From: Priapulus caudatus
Taxonomy: Eukaryota; Priapulida; Priapulimorpha; Priapulimorphida; Priapulidae
Length of the DNA stretch: 24,316 nt
NCBI RefSeq assembly: GCF_000485595.1
Contig: NW_014577757.1
Location: forward strand, 143,059-167,374
Direction of reading: 5' to 3'
In this document: one piece after another, positions 1-7,976 of the stretch
How positions within the stretch are numbered: the first letter of the stretch is position 1
How the letters are laid out: the number at the start of each line of letters is the position of its first letter
Notes under the pieces: generated by a model
Told to the model about the DNA's origin: nothing
Databases searched by the model: none
What the model saw: the letters and a program-made list of their open reading frames with translations, nothing else
Made by a program: the position numbers and the translations under genes

Positions 1-240
1 TACTAGTACTACGCATAAAAATTCGCTGTGTGAAACTATTTAACACGTTAACACAACTAGGTGTACTAGTGCGCATATATTCGGAGATGTAGTGTAAATA
101 TGTCTTTAAATAGCCTTTAAAATCTACCTTCTAAGAGCCGCCCGATTAAACTGTCTACGTCAAGTTCCGTATCAGCCATTTTGGCATCCGTAGAAGGCGC
201 TGCATTCGCAAATTTTTTTACACAAGGTAGATAAAGTGAT
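1..240. other. Intergenic or intronic DNA, nothing recognised
   Basis: AT-rich sequence with frequent stops in all frames and no visible repeat structure. No gene, RNA or mobile element could be supported here. Confidence 0.5.
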
Positions 241-254
241 CCACTAGAGGGCGC
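241..254 (+). promoter_or_regulatory. CTCF-like binding site
   Basis: The 14 bases CCACTAGAGGGCGC match the core of the bilaterian CTCF consensus (CCASYAGRKGGCRS) at every position. CTCF is the zinc-finger insulator and architectural protein, and its motif is conserved from flies to vertebrates. Only the motif match is seen. Occupancy is inference, and the same string also occurs by descent in some dispersed animal repeats. A weaker partial copy (CCACTAGAGGCTC) lies near 730 inside the LINE remnant. Confidence 0.35.
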
Positions 255-301
255 GACCTCAATAGACAGTTAATCATTAATGTCGTGTTGATGTAGATTG
301 A

Positions 302-1095
302 TTACTAGAAAAATTACTACAATTTAATATGAGGAAGACAAATATATTGGAAATAAAATTTGGAAGCCCAAGTAGCAAAGGAAAACAGATACCTCTCGGA
401 GATCAAATAATAAAAAGATGTAGTAAATATACATACTTAAAGGCGAGATTTTAAGTGAAAAAGGAGGATATAAAGAAATGATAAAACACAGAACAGATAA
501 AGGTCGATTTATGATGAGTGAAGTCATATCTATGGCTATTATTGGCTAATCAACAAAATTTTGGAAACTATGCGATGGAAGCACGTGTTAAACTTTACGA
601 ATGCACTGTAGTGCCGTCACTACTAAATAATAGCGAAACTCGGACTAATCTCACCAAGGAAGAGGAAAAATGGTAGAGAATTTCCAAAATGAATGTTTAA
701 GAAGGATACTCCAAGCGCACAGCACGACACCACTAGAGGCTCTAAGAATAGAAATGGGAATAATACCAATAAAAGATAGAATAAGTTATAAAAAGTTAAT
801 GTTATTGCAATACATTATTAAGTTAGAAAATAATAGATTAATGAAAAGAGTATTTTTAGAACAAATTAAAGAAATTTGAAGTAATTGGGCAAATGAGGTT
901 TTAGAAATCTTGAAAGAGTATGACACAAGTACCATGTCACTTATGACTATTGGTTCGAAACATAAGAAAGAATGGAAAAAATATGTGAAGGAGACTATTT
1001 TAAAAACAGTAATTATGAGAGATACCATGAGGTCTGGTGAGATAACAAAAATGAAAGTGATAAATATCGAAAGCTATGTATTAAAGCTCTTCTTA

Positions 1096-1098
<3 letters not shown>
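302..1098 (+). mobile_element. Decayed LINE 3' end (reverse transcriptase C-terminal part)
   Basis: Pieced across frames, the plus strand encodes the region that follows the catalytic core in LINE reverse transcriptases of invertebrates. A KTNILEIKFG segment near 335 is followed by LGDQII, then YTYL, and after a shift GEILSEKGGYKEM near 440-480 (compare the family pattern YLG-x-I-x-S-x-x-GG). Next come YAMEARVKLYECTVVPSLL near 570-625 and the LRRIL ... PLEALRIEMGIIPIK block near 690-770. The last piece (KKEWKKYVKETI) ends close to 1098. Breaks seen are a frameshift near 440, a stop and shift near 550, a shift near 668-670, and an in-frame TGA at 877-879. The catalytic YxDD part and the endonuclease are absent, so this is a 5'-truncated dead copy. 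The resemblance to RTE/CR1/Nimb-like elements is from memory, so the clade is not assigned. Confidence 0.75.
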
Positions 1099-1100
<2 letters not shown>

Positions 1101-1166
<66 letters not shown>

Positions 1167-1178
1167 TTCTCGTCTCGA

Positions 1179-1240
<62 letters not shown>
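1101..1240 (+). repeat. (TC)n microsatellite
   Basis: About 140 bp of nearly uninterrupted TC dinucleotides, with short breaks near 1161-1180 and 1207-1210. It follows the last codons of the LINE remnant directly, as a simple-repeat tail of a LINE would. The polypyrimidine strand can form triplex (H-) DNA. Confidence 0.95.
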
Positions 1241-1242
<2 letters not shown>

Positions 1243-1307
1243 GCACATACACTTACACGCACGCGCGCACACCCACACGCACGCGCGCACTCACACACAC
1301 ACACACA

Positions 1308-1398
<91 letters not shown>

Positions 1399-1447
1399 AC
1401 ACACAAGCGCACGCACACATCGTGCGCGTGCGTTCGCATCTATATGC
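1241..1447 (+). repeat. Compound (AC)n / (TC)n / (AC)n microsatellite
   Basis: A degenerate AC/GC-rich piece (1241-1310) is followed by (TC)20 at 1311-1350. A pure (AC)n tract then runs from 1351 to about 1405 and passes into mixed CA/CG steps to 1447. Reading frames through here give only Ser-Leu and Thr-His runs and are not genes. Confidence 0.95.
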
Positions 1448-1904
1448 ACGTGTGTGCGCGCGTGTGCGCGCGTGTATGCGCGTGTGTGCGCGCGCGTGTA
1501 TGTGCGTGTGTGAGCGCGTGTGTATGTGCGTGTGTGTGCGCGTGTGTGTACGCGCGTGTAGGCGCGTGTGCGTGCGTGTGTGCGCGTGTGTACGCGCGTG
1601 TGTGCGCGTGTGTTTCGTCTGTGTGCGCGTGTGTGTGTGCGTGTGTATGTGCGTGTGTGTAATCGCGCATGTGTACGCGCGTGTGTGCGCGTGTGTTTCG
1701 TGTGTATGGGCATGTGTGTGCGGGCGTGTTTATGCGTGTGTGTGCGCATGTGTCTATACGTGTGTGTGCGCGTGTGTATACGCGTGTGTGTGCGCCGTGT
1801 GTGCGCGCGTGTGTTTATGCGCGTGTGTGTGCGCGCTTGTGTGTGTGCGCCGTGTGTACGCGCGTGTGCGTGCGCGTGTTTATGCGCGTGTGTGTGCGCG
1901 CGTG
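1448..1904 (+). repeat. (TG/CG)n alternating purine-pyrimidine tract
   Basis: About 455 bp of TGTGTGCGCG-type repeat with almost strict purine-pyrimidine alternation. This is the classic sequence requirement for left-handed Z-DNA. Because it follows an (AC)n block, the two are imperfect inverted complements and could also fold back. Long Val-Cys-Arg reading frames on the plus strand and Thr-His-Arg frames on the minus strand are composition artefacts. Confidence 0.93.
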
Positions 1905-2295
1905 AGCCACCTGGTGGTCATCCGCCATACTATTGATGTCGTGGGCGATACCATCTGCAAGAGGGAAGTACGGGTGCGAGAGAATAGGACAAACCGAGAG
2001 AAAGAGAGGTGTGAAACGCAAAGGGGGAACGGGGAGAGAAAGAAAGAGATTCCGCGATAGAGCGAAAGCAAATTTTGAGCACACTTCGTCGAGTAAGCTG
2101 GTGAGCTTGAGATAGATGCAGGGAGAAAGAGAAAGAGATGGCGAGAGACACAGAATGATACAAATAAACGATAGCGAGGGGCAGGAGAAGACGATAGGGG
2201 GCAGAGTATTATATAAATATACGTACAGGATGGAAGCAATTCTCTCTAGATCTGACGTTGATGGCAAAGAATGGGAGAAGCTTTGTCTGGTATGC
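1905..2295. other. Purine-biased spacer, no gene seen
   Basis: Mostly GA-rich on the plus strand between about 1975 and 2210, with AGAGAAAGAG-type stretches. Reading frames are short and low in complexity. No motif, splice-bounded exon or mobile element could be supported. Confidence 0.5.
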
Positions 2296-2400
2296 TGGCT
2301 ACACTATGTATACATGTGTGTATATATATCCTGTATATATGTGTATGTGCGTGCGTGCGTGCGCATGCGTGCGTGTGTGTTACGCATATAGACACTCACT
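2296..2400 (+). repeat. Degenerate TG/TA/TGCG microsatellite
   Basis: Alternating purine-pyrimidine tract of TATACATGTGTG, TATATATGTG and GTGCGTGCGTGCG pieces, ending in GTGTGTTACGC and a short ACTCACTCACT run. It is another potential Z-DNA or cruciform former. Confidence 0.8.
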
Positions 2401-3196
2401 CACTTTAGGTCAAAAATATTTGACAGCTTCCAAAATTACAAAAGCTATTACAAAAGCTACAAAAGATTAGAGTCCATTTTTCTCTCTTGTTTCATGCTAT
2501 TAGAATTAGGTTCAAATATTTTAAATGCAGTAGGCCTACTAATAAATATTTTATGTTATGTTTAATCTTTTTTGGGAATTATGCGTCTAGACAAACAGTC
2601 ACTTGTTGGATTTAACGATTACCTGTATATTAGTTTCGCTTGTCTCGTGTACCATTTTAACACCAGACTGTCGATTGGATAGCTAGTCGTAAACGCTTAA
2701 TTTATATTATATGCGTGGCAGGCTAATAGTTGTAATGAAATGATGGTATTGATTTAGTAGCTATGCATTAGCGCAGGAGTAATTAATTTTACGTACATTA
2801 CACGTAAGCGCAGAAGCTGCTAGTGAACAGTGGGGCTTTTCATGGATACGTGTAACTCGCGAGTTGCAAGAACGATGTTACTATTTTTACAATTAAGATT
2901 TACGTACTGAGCGGTTCATGTAAGCAACTTTCCAAAAAAGGTGTTGCATGCGCGATGAAATAAAAGGAATGTGAGAGTCTCGTTTTCATAGTTTGCAGTA
3001 TAGATGCGGTTTTGCGACGGTGTAAAATCCGATTGAATCCGTGTACGTGTGGTTCTAGATTTCATGTTGCGGAATTCTTTTGTTTTTGTTTGGTTCACCG
3101 TTACAGTAATCTGCTCGTGGGTACGCGTACGCGTGCGTGCGCGTGTGTGTGCATCTGAGCACTGCTCATGTTCACGTGGTGCTTGTTGGTTTGCAG
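2401..3196. other. Noncoding DNA, probably intronic
   Basis: AT-rich and without a sustained reading frame. The only internal structure noticed is a short alternating tract (GTACGCGTACGCGTGCGTGC and following) at about 3121-3152, about 45 bp upstream of the candidate exon. Nothing else is supported. Confidence 0.5.
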
Positions 3197-3280
3197 GGTC
3201 ACGTCGTCGCAGCGTTTGAACAGAGTCTTTCTAACATGACCACCAGACTACAACATCTGACGAGCGCTGCATAGCAGAAG
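3197..3280 (+). CDS. Candidate internal exon of a coiled-coil protein (neuron navigator-like), with one in-frame stop
   Basis: An 84-nt segment (28 codons, phase 0 at both ends) is bounded by an acceptor (TTGGTTTGCAG, ending 3196) and a donor (AAG|GTATGA at 3281). It encodes GHVVAAFEQSLSNMTTRLQH, then LTSAA, a stop, and QK. The amphipathic run with regularly spaced Leu and Met, and the ending that would read A-E-Q-K if the TAG at 3272-3274 were GAG, resemble the coiled-coil segment of the neuron navigator (NAV/unc-53) cytoskeletal proteins. That comparison is from memory and unverified. The TAG is one base from GAG, so it could be a sequencing error, an allele, a pseudo-exon, or a real terminus. 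No flanking exon of the same protein was found nearby. Confidence 0.42.
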
Positions 3281-3300
3281 GTATGACAGACAGTACACTA

Positions 3301-3530
3301 TATAACACCTGTGTGTAAGGGCCACCCTAGGGAGACGCCGTGTGTCCTTTCTCTTATAGACAGGTTGCAGTTCTACAGAGGTGGGTTGACTATAACTGCC
3401 ACTTAGAATAAAACACTAAGAATGTCTTCTATAGACAGGTGTCTGTTTATGCTGAGCACACATCTCTTGTCTAGAGTCATACCGATACCTACTTCTAGCT
3501 TTTATTTCATCGAATAGCAATGTCACCAAT
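3301..3530. other. Intronic-type DNA with a short repeated motif
   Basis: The 11-mer TATAGACAGGT occurs at 3355-3365 and again at 3430-3440, 75 bp apart and in the same orientation, within similar flanks (TTCTCT and TCTTC). It may be a two-copy remnant of a longer tandem repeat. No coding potential is seen. Confidence 0.4.
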
Positions 3531-3746
3531 TACTGTATACGATGTAAATTTCACGGTGGTTAAATTTTCGCGAATTTCGCGAACGCGTCCCCGACTGCAA
3601 AAATAACAACACGCGAATATCTCATACCGAATAATACCGAATAATTCATAATTCACCGACCGCGAAATTAACCACTCGCGAAATTGTCCGTCAAGTCTGA
3701 ATTCGCGAAAATATCTGTATACGCGAAAAATATGGCGTATACAGTA
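3531..3746. mobile_element. TA-flanked palindromic MITE (about 212 bp)
   Basis: The ends are exact inverted copies: TA-CTGTATACG at 3531-3541 and CGTATACAG-TA at 3736-3746. A second inverted pair lies inside, GTGGTTAAATTTTCGCG at 3556-3572 against CGCGAAATTAACCAC at 3661-3675. The interior is rich in TTTTCGCGAA motifs and has no gene. TA duplication plus short terminal inverted repeats fits a nonautonomous element moved by a Tc1/mariner-type transposase. Similar TCGCGAA-rich MITEs are widespread in marine invertebrates, as recalled. Reading frames across it are by-products. Confidence 0.75.
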
Positions 3747-4379
3747 AGTACCGCTCTGAAATATGCTACTATTGTTCAGACAGGCTGTGTAATGAAGTGG
3801 GTAGCGGTGAGCTATAGACTGAGTCTTATTCATTTTTATTTTCCTTTGTTTATTTATGTCATCTCCCCCTCCTCCTCTCTCGTGTCCGTGTCTGCTTAGC
3901 TGCTGGCGGCTATTGCCATAAACACCGTAGCTCTATGATAATGATTAGTACTATTATAAAAAAACACGTGGGAAAAGTTACAACTATGACTAGCAGCATT
4001 GCGACTGAAACGTTTCTCACAACAGCCCCCTGGCATTTCCCGTGAAATATTACTGCAGTTACAGTAATCCTCAGAAATATGCTGCCGTTATGTAGGTTAG
4101 CTTAGCAATGCAGATCCGGCTCCTGCCATCATACTCGTCTGTACCACAGGCACTTGGAGCGTTTCAATAAAATATAATGCTAAATAAATACTTACGCACA
4201 CTTACACATAAATATAAACATAAAAATACACACTATATTTATGTATTTGGTAAGCGAGTAATAACATCAACAGCACCACGCGTTTTAGTCCAGCGGATAA
4301 GAACATGAATTGTGCACTTTTGGGTAGAATTGTGAAACTTTGCACATGAGTACTACATGAAATCCTGAAGAAGTTCTGA
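3747..4379. other. Noncoding DNA, nothing recognised
   Basis: AT-rich spacer between the MITE and the foldback element. It contains a short A-run near 3958-3964 and no sustained reading frame. The minus-strand frame ending near 4202 runs into the minisatellite and is not credible. Confidence 0.5.
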
Positions 4380-4388
4380 TATAGTGCC
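4380..4388 (+). repeat. Left 9-bp target site duplication
   Basis: TATAGTGCC, repeated exactly and in the same orientation at 5506-5514, immediately outside the two ends of the foldback-like element. Nine base pairs is the duplication length typical of MULE and Foldback elements. Confidence 0.6.
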
Positions 4389-5505
4389 GATTCTAGGGCA
4401 ACTACCCCCTGGACAACTACCCCCCAGACAACTACCACCCGGACAATTACCCTCTAGGACAACTACCACCAAGACAACTGCCACCCGGACAACTACCCCC
4501 TAGGACAATTACCACCTATGACAATTACCACCCGGGCAATTACCACCCGGACAATTACCACCTGGACAACTACCCCCAGGACAATTACCAAGGGGGCAAT
4601 TACCACCCGGACAATTACCATTACGGAAAATTACTATCCGTAGGCCTACAATAATGATGGCGCGTTCACAATACACATCGGACTATTACCAACCTGATGA
4701 TTACCCTCTCACGACCATTTTACCCATTTACCCACCATATTATTACTACCACGAGTACAGATTTATAAAGTTTTTATTTTGAAAAATTATTGCCAGAAAA
4801 CATAATCGAAAAAAAGTTGCTATTATACAGATACTGCAGCTAACACAACGTTTCTTTAACGTTGCTGGAATGTTGTAGTTTGGTTATGTCACGAATAAGG
4901 TTGTAGCAAGGTTCCAAAAACGTACCATACGAACGTTACACTCATACCTTCTCACAACGTTACGCAGTAACGTTTCAAAAACGTTATTAGGATGTCCGCG
5001 TATTTTTCTATAATTAATTAACGCCTGTATATCCTATATCGTATGTTAATATAAAACCTTTATTAATTATTGCAGGGAATTTAAATTTTATTATCGTTAT
5101 TTCTGTCAAATATTGTGCAACGTTCTCACAACGTTATAGGAACGTCTGTAAGTGTAATGTACATTTCCTCAACCAATTCATGTTATTGTGTGGATGCATA
5201 GACCATGATGATTGTGTCCCATTAACATTAGTAGTAGAACTGATTGAAATACTGCGATATTAATGTCCAGGTGGTAATTGTCCAATGGGGTCATTGTCCG
5301 GGTGGTAGTTTTCCGGGTGGTAGTTGTGCTAGGGGGGTAATTATCCTAGGGGTAATTGTCCTGGTGATAGTTGTCCTAGGAGGTAATTGTCCTAGGGGTA
5401 GTTGTCCGGGTCGCAGTTGTCCAGGCGGTAGTTGTCCTAGGGGGTAATTGTCAGGGTGGTAGTTGTCCGGAGGGTAGTTGTCCAAGGGGTAGTTGTCCGG
5501 ATACG
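4389..5505. mobile_element. Foldback-like transposon with minisatellite inverted arms
   Basis: A 1,117-bp unit has a left arm (about 4396-4636) made of about 15-20-bp tandem copies of GGACAACTACCACCC. Its right arm (about 5264-5500) is the reverse complement (GGGTGGTAGTTGTCC). Outermost arm bases match inverted over ACAACTACCCC. The 9-bp direct repeat TATAGTGCC flanks both sides exactly. Long inverted repeats built from short tandem repeats, plus a 9-bp duplication, are the hallmarks of Foldback elements, which are related to MULEs. The middle (about 4640-5260) has no transposase frame, so the copy is nonautonomous. The Pro-Asp-Asn-Tyr and Gly-rich frames in the arms are repeat translations, not genes. 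Confidence 0.72.
4847..5135. repeat. Cluster of AACGTT palindromes inside the foldback element
   Basis: Eight copies of the palindromic hexamer AACGTT fall within about 290 bp, several in the longer context CACAACGTTA or CAACGTTCTCACAACGTT. Spacing is irregular (11 to about 65 bp, with one larger gap of about 140 bp). It forms the core between the two minisatellite arms and may be a second, older repeat nested in the element. Confidence 0.6.
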
Positions 5506-5514
5506 TATAGTGCC
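5506..5514 (+). repeat. Right 9-bp target site duplication
   Basis: TATAGTGCC, identical to 4380-4388 and directly adjoining the outer end of the right arm. The bases next to it differ on the two sides, so the repeat is exactly nine bases long. Confidence 0.6.
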
Positions 5515-5647
5515 CAATGAACAGCACCATCTGATGGCATACAGCACCCCTGGCGTGTTAACGGGTATTACGTTATAACACTCATAGAATTTTGGCTATA
5601 ATTTCAATAATGTTGATCCAATTTATTAGCTCAGCTGACGAAGTTAG
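5515..5647. other. Short noncoding spacer
   Basis: Unremarkable AT-rich sequence between the foldback element and the GTCC-rich repeat. Nothing was identified. Confidence 0.5.
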
Positions 5648-6058
5648 ATGCAGCTTCTAGAATCGCATGAATGTCCGTCCGTGCGTCCGTCCGTCCGTGC
5701 TCCCGTCTGCCCGTGCGTCCGTCCGTCCGTCAACAGTTATGGCACAAATCTTACCGGTCTTGATGTTCGGGACATCAGGGGGGGGGGGTTGGCGAAAAAG
5801 ACTCAGCATGTCGAATTTGGGGGGTCAAGGGTCAAAGGTCATAATGTGTCAATTGAGGGGGAATATTTCCCCCTTAACGGTATGGGAGGAAATGCGGAAT
5901 TGCGGCACATATCTCAACGGCTCGACCTACGCTCTTAATATTCGATGTATAGTGTGATGGGGAGGAAACCCATCACCAGCGCGAAATTGGAGGTCACATG
6001 TCAAATGGCAGTGGGGAAAGGTCAGATATCAGACATTTTCTGAGGACATGGACTAACG
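5648..6058 (+). repeat. Dispersed-repeat-like block with (CGTC)n and nuclear-receptor half-sites
   Basis: It opens with a degenerate (GTCC)n tetranucleotide tract (about 5668-5731). This is followed by a G-run at 5778-5788, three tandem 7-mers of the GGGTCA/AGGTCA type at 5821-5841, and GAGGTCACATGTCA near 5989-6003. The order of GTCC tract, G-run and GGTCAAAGGTCA pieces resembles dispersed repeats of marine invertebrate genomes, from memory. Two overlapping 96-codon plus-strand frames (starting 5648 and 5667) read through the tetranucleotide repeat and are not supported as genes. The 3' limit is approximate. Confidence 0.45.
5829..5841 (+). promoter_or_regulatory. DR1-type nuclear receptor element
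   Basis: GGGTCAAAGGTCA is a direct repeat of the AGGTCA half-site with one-base spacing, the site type bound by RXR heterodimers, HNF4 and COUP-TF. It sits in a run of three 7-mers beginning GGGGTCA at 5821. The match is seen. Function is inference and weakened because it lies in a repeat-like block. Confidence 0.35.
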
Positions 6059-6973
6059 GACATAGTGAAAATCTTTTTTGTTTCAGTGCTGACCTAACAT
6101 TTTTATCACTTTATTAAAAGGACCATGAAATGTACTTTCCGCTGACGTGCAAAGAGTAAGTGTCTGATAACCTTTTGACCCTCAAGAGGAGGGTTAAACA
6201 TGGATTTGTTTACTGCGTACTCAGCTGCGTTTGCGAGTACCTGTGGTTGTGGAAGGCTCACATTTTACAGTGAAATTCCACACATAACTCTTACTTGAAC
6301 AACGTGTAGGCCCCTACTTACTTAAGCAATAAACAATTGTATCACTTTAAAGACGTGTACCTCAATTTTTTTTAATGTGTTTTCAGTGAGCCTCAGCATC
6401 TGTGTTATGATGAAAGTCAGTATGAGTTAAAATATGGAAATTTAGACTTAATTTAAAAGCAATCTATAATAAACTAGGCAATTCATGTTTTTACTTGAGT
6501 GAACATTTTTTGTGGAATTCCCCATATACTTATCTTAATAATTTGGGCTATATGCAGTTGCTGTTTAGATGTCTTCATATGTCAGCCATGGGAATCTCAA
6601 GTGAGCTGGTCTGACTCTGATATCAAATGATCAGGTGGAAACTGCTATAGCGTCCACATCTCAGAAGATGATGTACACCATTGTCCAGCTTACATCATTC
6701 ATATGGAGGCAGATCTATCTATCGACTCACTACACGGCTTGAAATGTCACCAACCCGGAACATCGTCTCTCAAGTGGGAACCTCAATGGGCGGAATTTCA
6801 TCACCAGTCAAGAAGAATAAAGAGTATTGCTCGGTTCTAATACCAGTTGCATGCAATCTCATGACTCACTGTCACATCAACCTTGCTGGCCATCAGACGA
6901 AGACTACCCAACCAAGTTTATGCCTGATTCCATAATATATATGCAGAGATATACGACACATGTATATATCCTA
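6059..6973. other. About 0.9 kb with no supported gene
   Basis: A weak inverted similarity exists between about 6271-6300 (GAAATTCCACA ... TTACTTGAAC) and about 6493-6522 (ACTTGAGTGAAC ... TGTGGAATTCC), which could be a very old MITE. Plus-strand frames of 84 and 61 codons at 6681-7012 show no recognisable domain and overlap each other. They are not called as genes. Confidence 0.45.
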
Positions 6974-7038
6974 TGGAAGAGGAAAGACTTTCATAAGTTC
7001 ATGAGAAGGTGAGCTTCCTCTTCCACCCAAGCTATAAG
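6974..7038 (+). repeat. Partial copy of the SINE body
   Basis: About 65 bp (TGGAAGAGGAAAGACTTTCA, then CATGAGAAGGTGAGCTTCCT, then CCACCCAAGCTATAAG) aligns with 7342-7410 inside the SINE (TGGAGAAGGGAGTGACTTTC ... AAGCTTCCTCTGCCACCCTT). The pair are diverged direct copies about 370 bp apart. The tRNA-like head is missing, so this is a fragment. Confidence 0.6.
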
Positions 7039-7136
7039 TTTTACCAACCATTGAATGTATGATTCCCTCCATCTGAGATCCATCAACAAAGACTAACAGC
7101 AAAAAGATGATCCAGTGATGAGCTGCTAATTTCATC

Positions 7137-7192
7137 ACCAACTCCACCACCACCAGCTCCACCACCACCAACTCCACTACCACCAAGACCAA
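7137..7192 (+). repeat. (CCA)n trinucleotide repeat
   Basis: Imperfect CACCAACTCCACCACCACCA pattern with CTC and ACT interruptions. The Val-Glu-Leu repeat frame on the minus strand is its translation and is not called as a gene. Confidence 0.85.
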
Positions 7193-7235
7193 CTACTTAT
7201 GGAGACGGTGTCATCGCCGTGCAAGAGCCACCTGG

Positions 7236-7450
7236 GAAGAGCAGCGGCTAAGTGATTAGTACTCAGGACTTCAGGCTGAAAAGTCTGGAGTTCGGAGTCC
7301 CACCTTGTGCCCATGAGCAAGACACTTTATCTCAGTTTGTTTGGAGAAGGGAGTGACTTTCATAAGTCACTAGTGAGGAGATAAGCTTCCTCTGCCACCC
7401 TTAGCTACAGGGTGTCCTTGGGCAAAGCATAGTAGTCGGTTCTGCCGGCC
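7236..7450 (+). mobile_element. tRNA-derived SINE
   Basis: The head resembles a tRNA gene with internal RNA polymerase III promoter. The A-box-like CGGCTAAGTGATTAGT is at 7245-7260 and the B-box-like GTTCGGAGTCC at 7290-7300 (canonical GTTCGANTCC with one inserted base), followed by CACC. The next segment, GCCCATGAGCAAGACACTTTATCTC, written here as GCCCATGAGC plus AAGACACTTTATCTC, is the conserved post-head part of many animal tRNA-SINEs (TGTCCTTGGGCAAGACACTT). A second echo, GTGTCCTTGGGCAAAGCA, is at about 7413-7430. Acceptor and D arms do not pair well, so it is not a functional tRNA. Its 3' side abuts the 4-kb inverted-repeat element. Confidence 0.72.
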
Positions 7451-7470
7451 CTATTATGTCGCTATATCGG

Positions 7471-7850
7471 GACCTAGCAATGTGTTGAAATTACTCTAAA
7501 CTTTTTATCATGAAAATGTGTTCTTATATAGTTAGTGAGAGGCTGCATTTAGCTTTGGTTGCACCTTGTGCTCATCGTTTGAGCATTTTCTTGGAATTCA
7601 AGTGGCCGCCGCCGTTCATCTTCGCAGTTTTTGGTTCCATTCTTCAATTTCGTGATCTCGATGCCGCTAGAGTGTCATGCAATACCTCTTTTTTAGGTGG
7701 GCTTTCGAGGGCAGGGAGTCCATTTTGGAGTTATTTTTTGGACTATGGGGTCAAGCGTCATATGTAAAATGAAGGGTCAACAGGTCAATAATAAGACACT
7801 TTAAATGTAAATTTCACGCTTCACAATAGTAGATATGGCATATTTCAACT
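7471..7850 (+). repeat. Left terminal inverted repeat of the 4.1-kb element
   Basis: It matches the complement of 11226-11609 with substitutions and short indels. A GACC-x-x-GC-AATG outer end is shared. A weaker similarity (CTATTA) may extend it to about 7451. It contains a GC-rich CCGCCGCCG core near 7605-7613, also mirrored on the right (GGCGGCGCGCC). The 85-codon frame starting at 7510 lies entirely in this repeat and is not regarded as a gene. Confidence 0.75.
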
Positions 7851-7976
7851 GAGAAAAAACAAACAGCCTTAAACAGTATCACAATAAACATGTGTTGTCA
7901 CAATCCTCTATGACTCCTCATCTCTCATTGTACTCCTCAATACCGCATCATCATCGATTTCGCATTGTCGTCATCC

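Noticed and set aside
1081-2060. Long frames of Ser-Leu, Thr-His or Val-Cys-Arg repeats on both strands
   Set aside because: They read through dinucleotide microsatellites. The first about 60 codons of the plus-strand frame beginning at 910 belong to the LINE remnant and are covered there.
4396-4636. Possible CRISPR-like array of regularly repeated short units
   Set aside because: Units are directly adjacent with no unique spacers, no cas genes are present, and the context is eukaryotic. It is a minisatellite arm.
4202-5530. Gly/Pro/Asp/Tyr repeat frames (for example 5244-5447 plus and 5530-5291 minus)
   Set aside because: They are translations of the minisatellite arms of the foldback element. 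Both strands are open because of the repeat unit.
6971-7192. Minus-strand 73-codon frame with Val-Glu-Leu repeats
   Set aside because: It is mostly the (CCA)n trinucleotide repeat translated, and it continues into SINE-like sequence.
7245-7303. A tRNA gene
   Set aside because: A- and B-box-like strings are present, but the cloverleaf arms do not pair and SINE body sequence follows. It is called as a SINE head.
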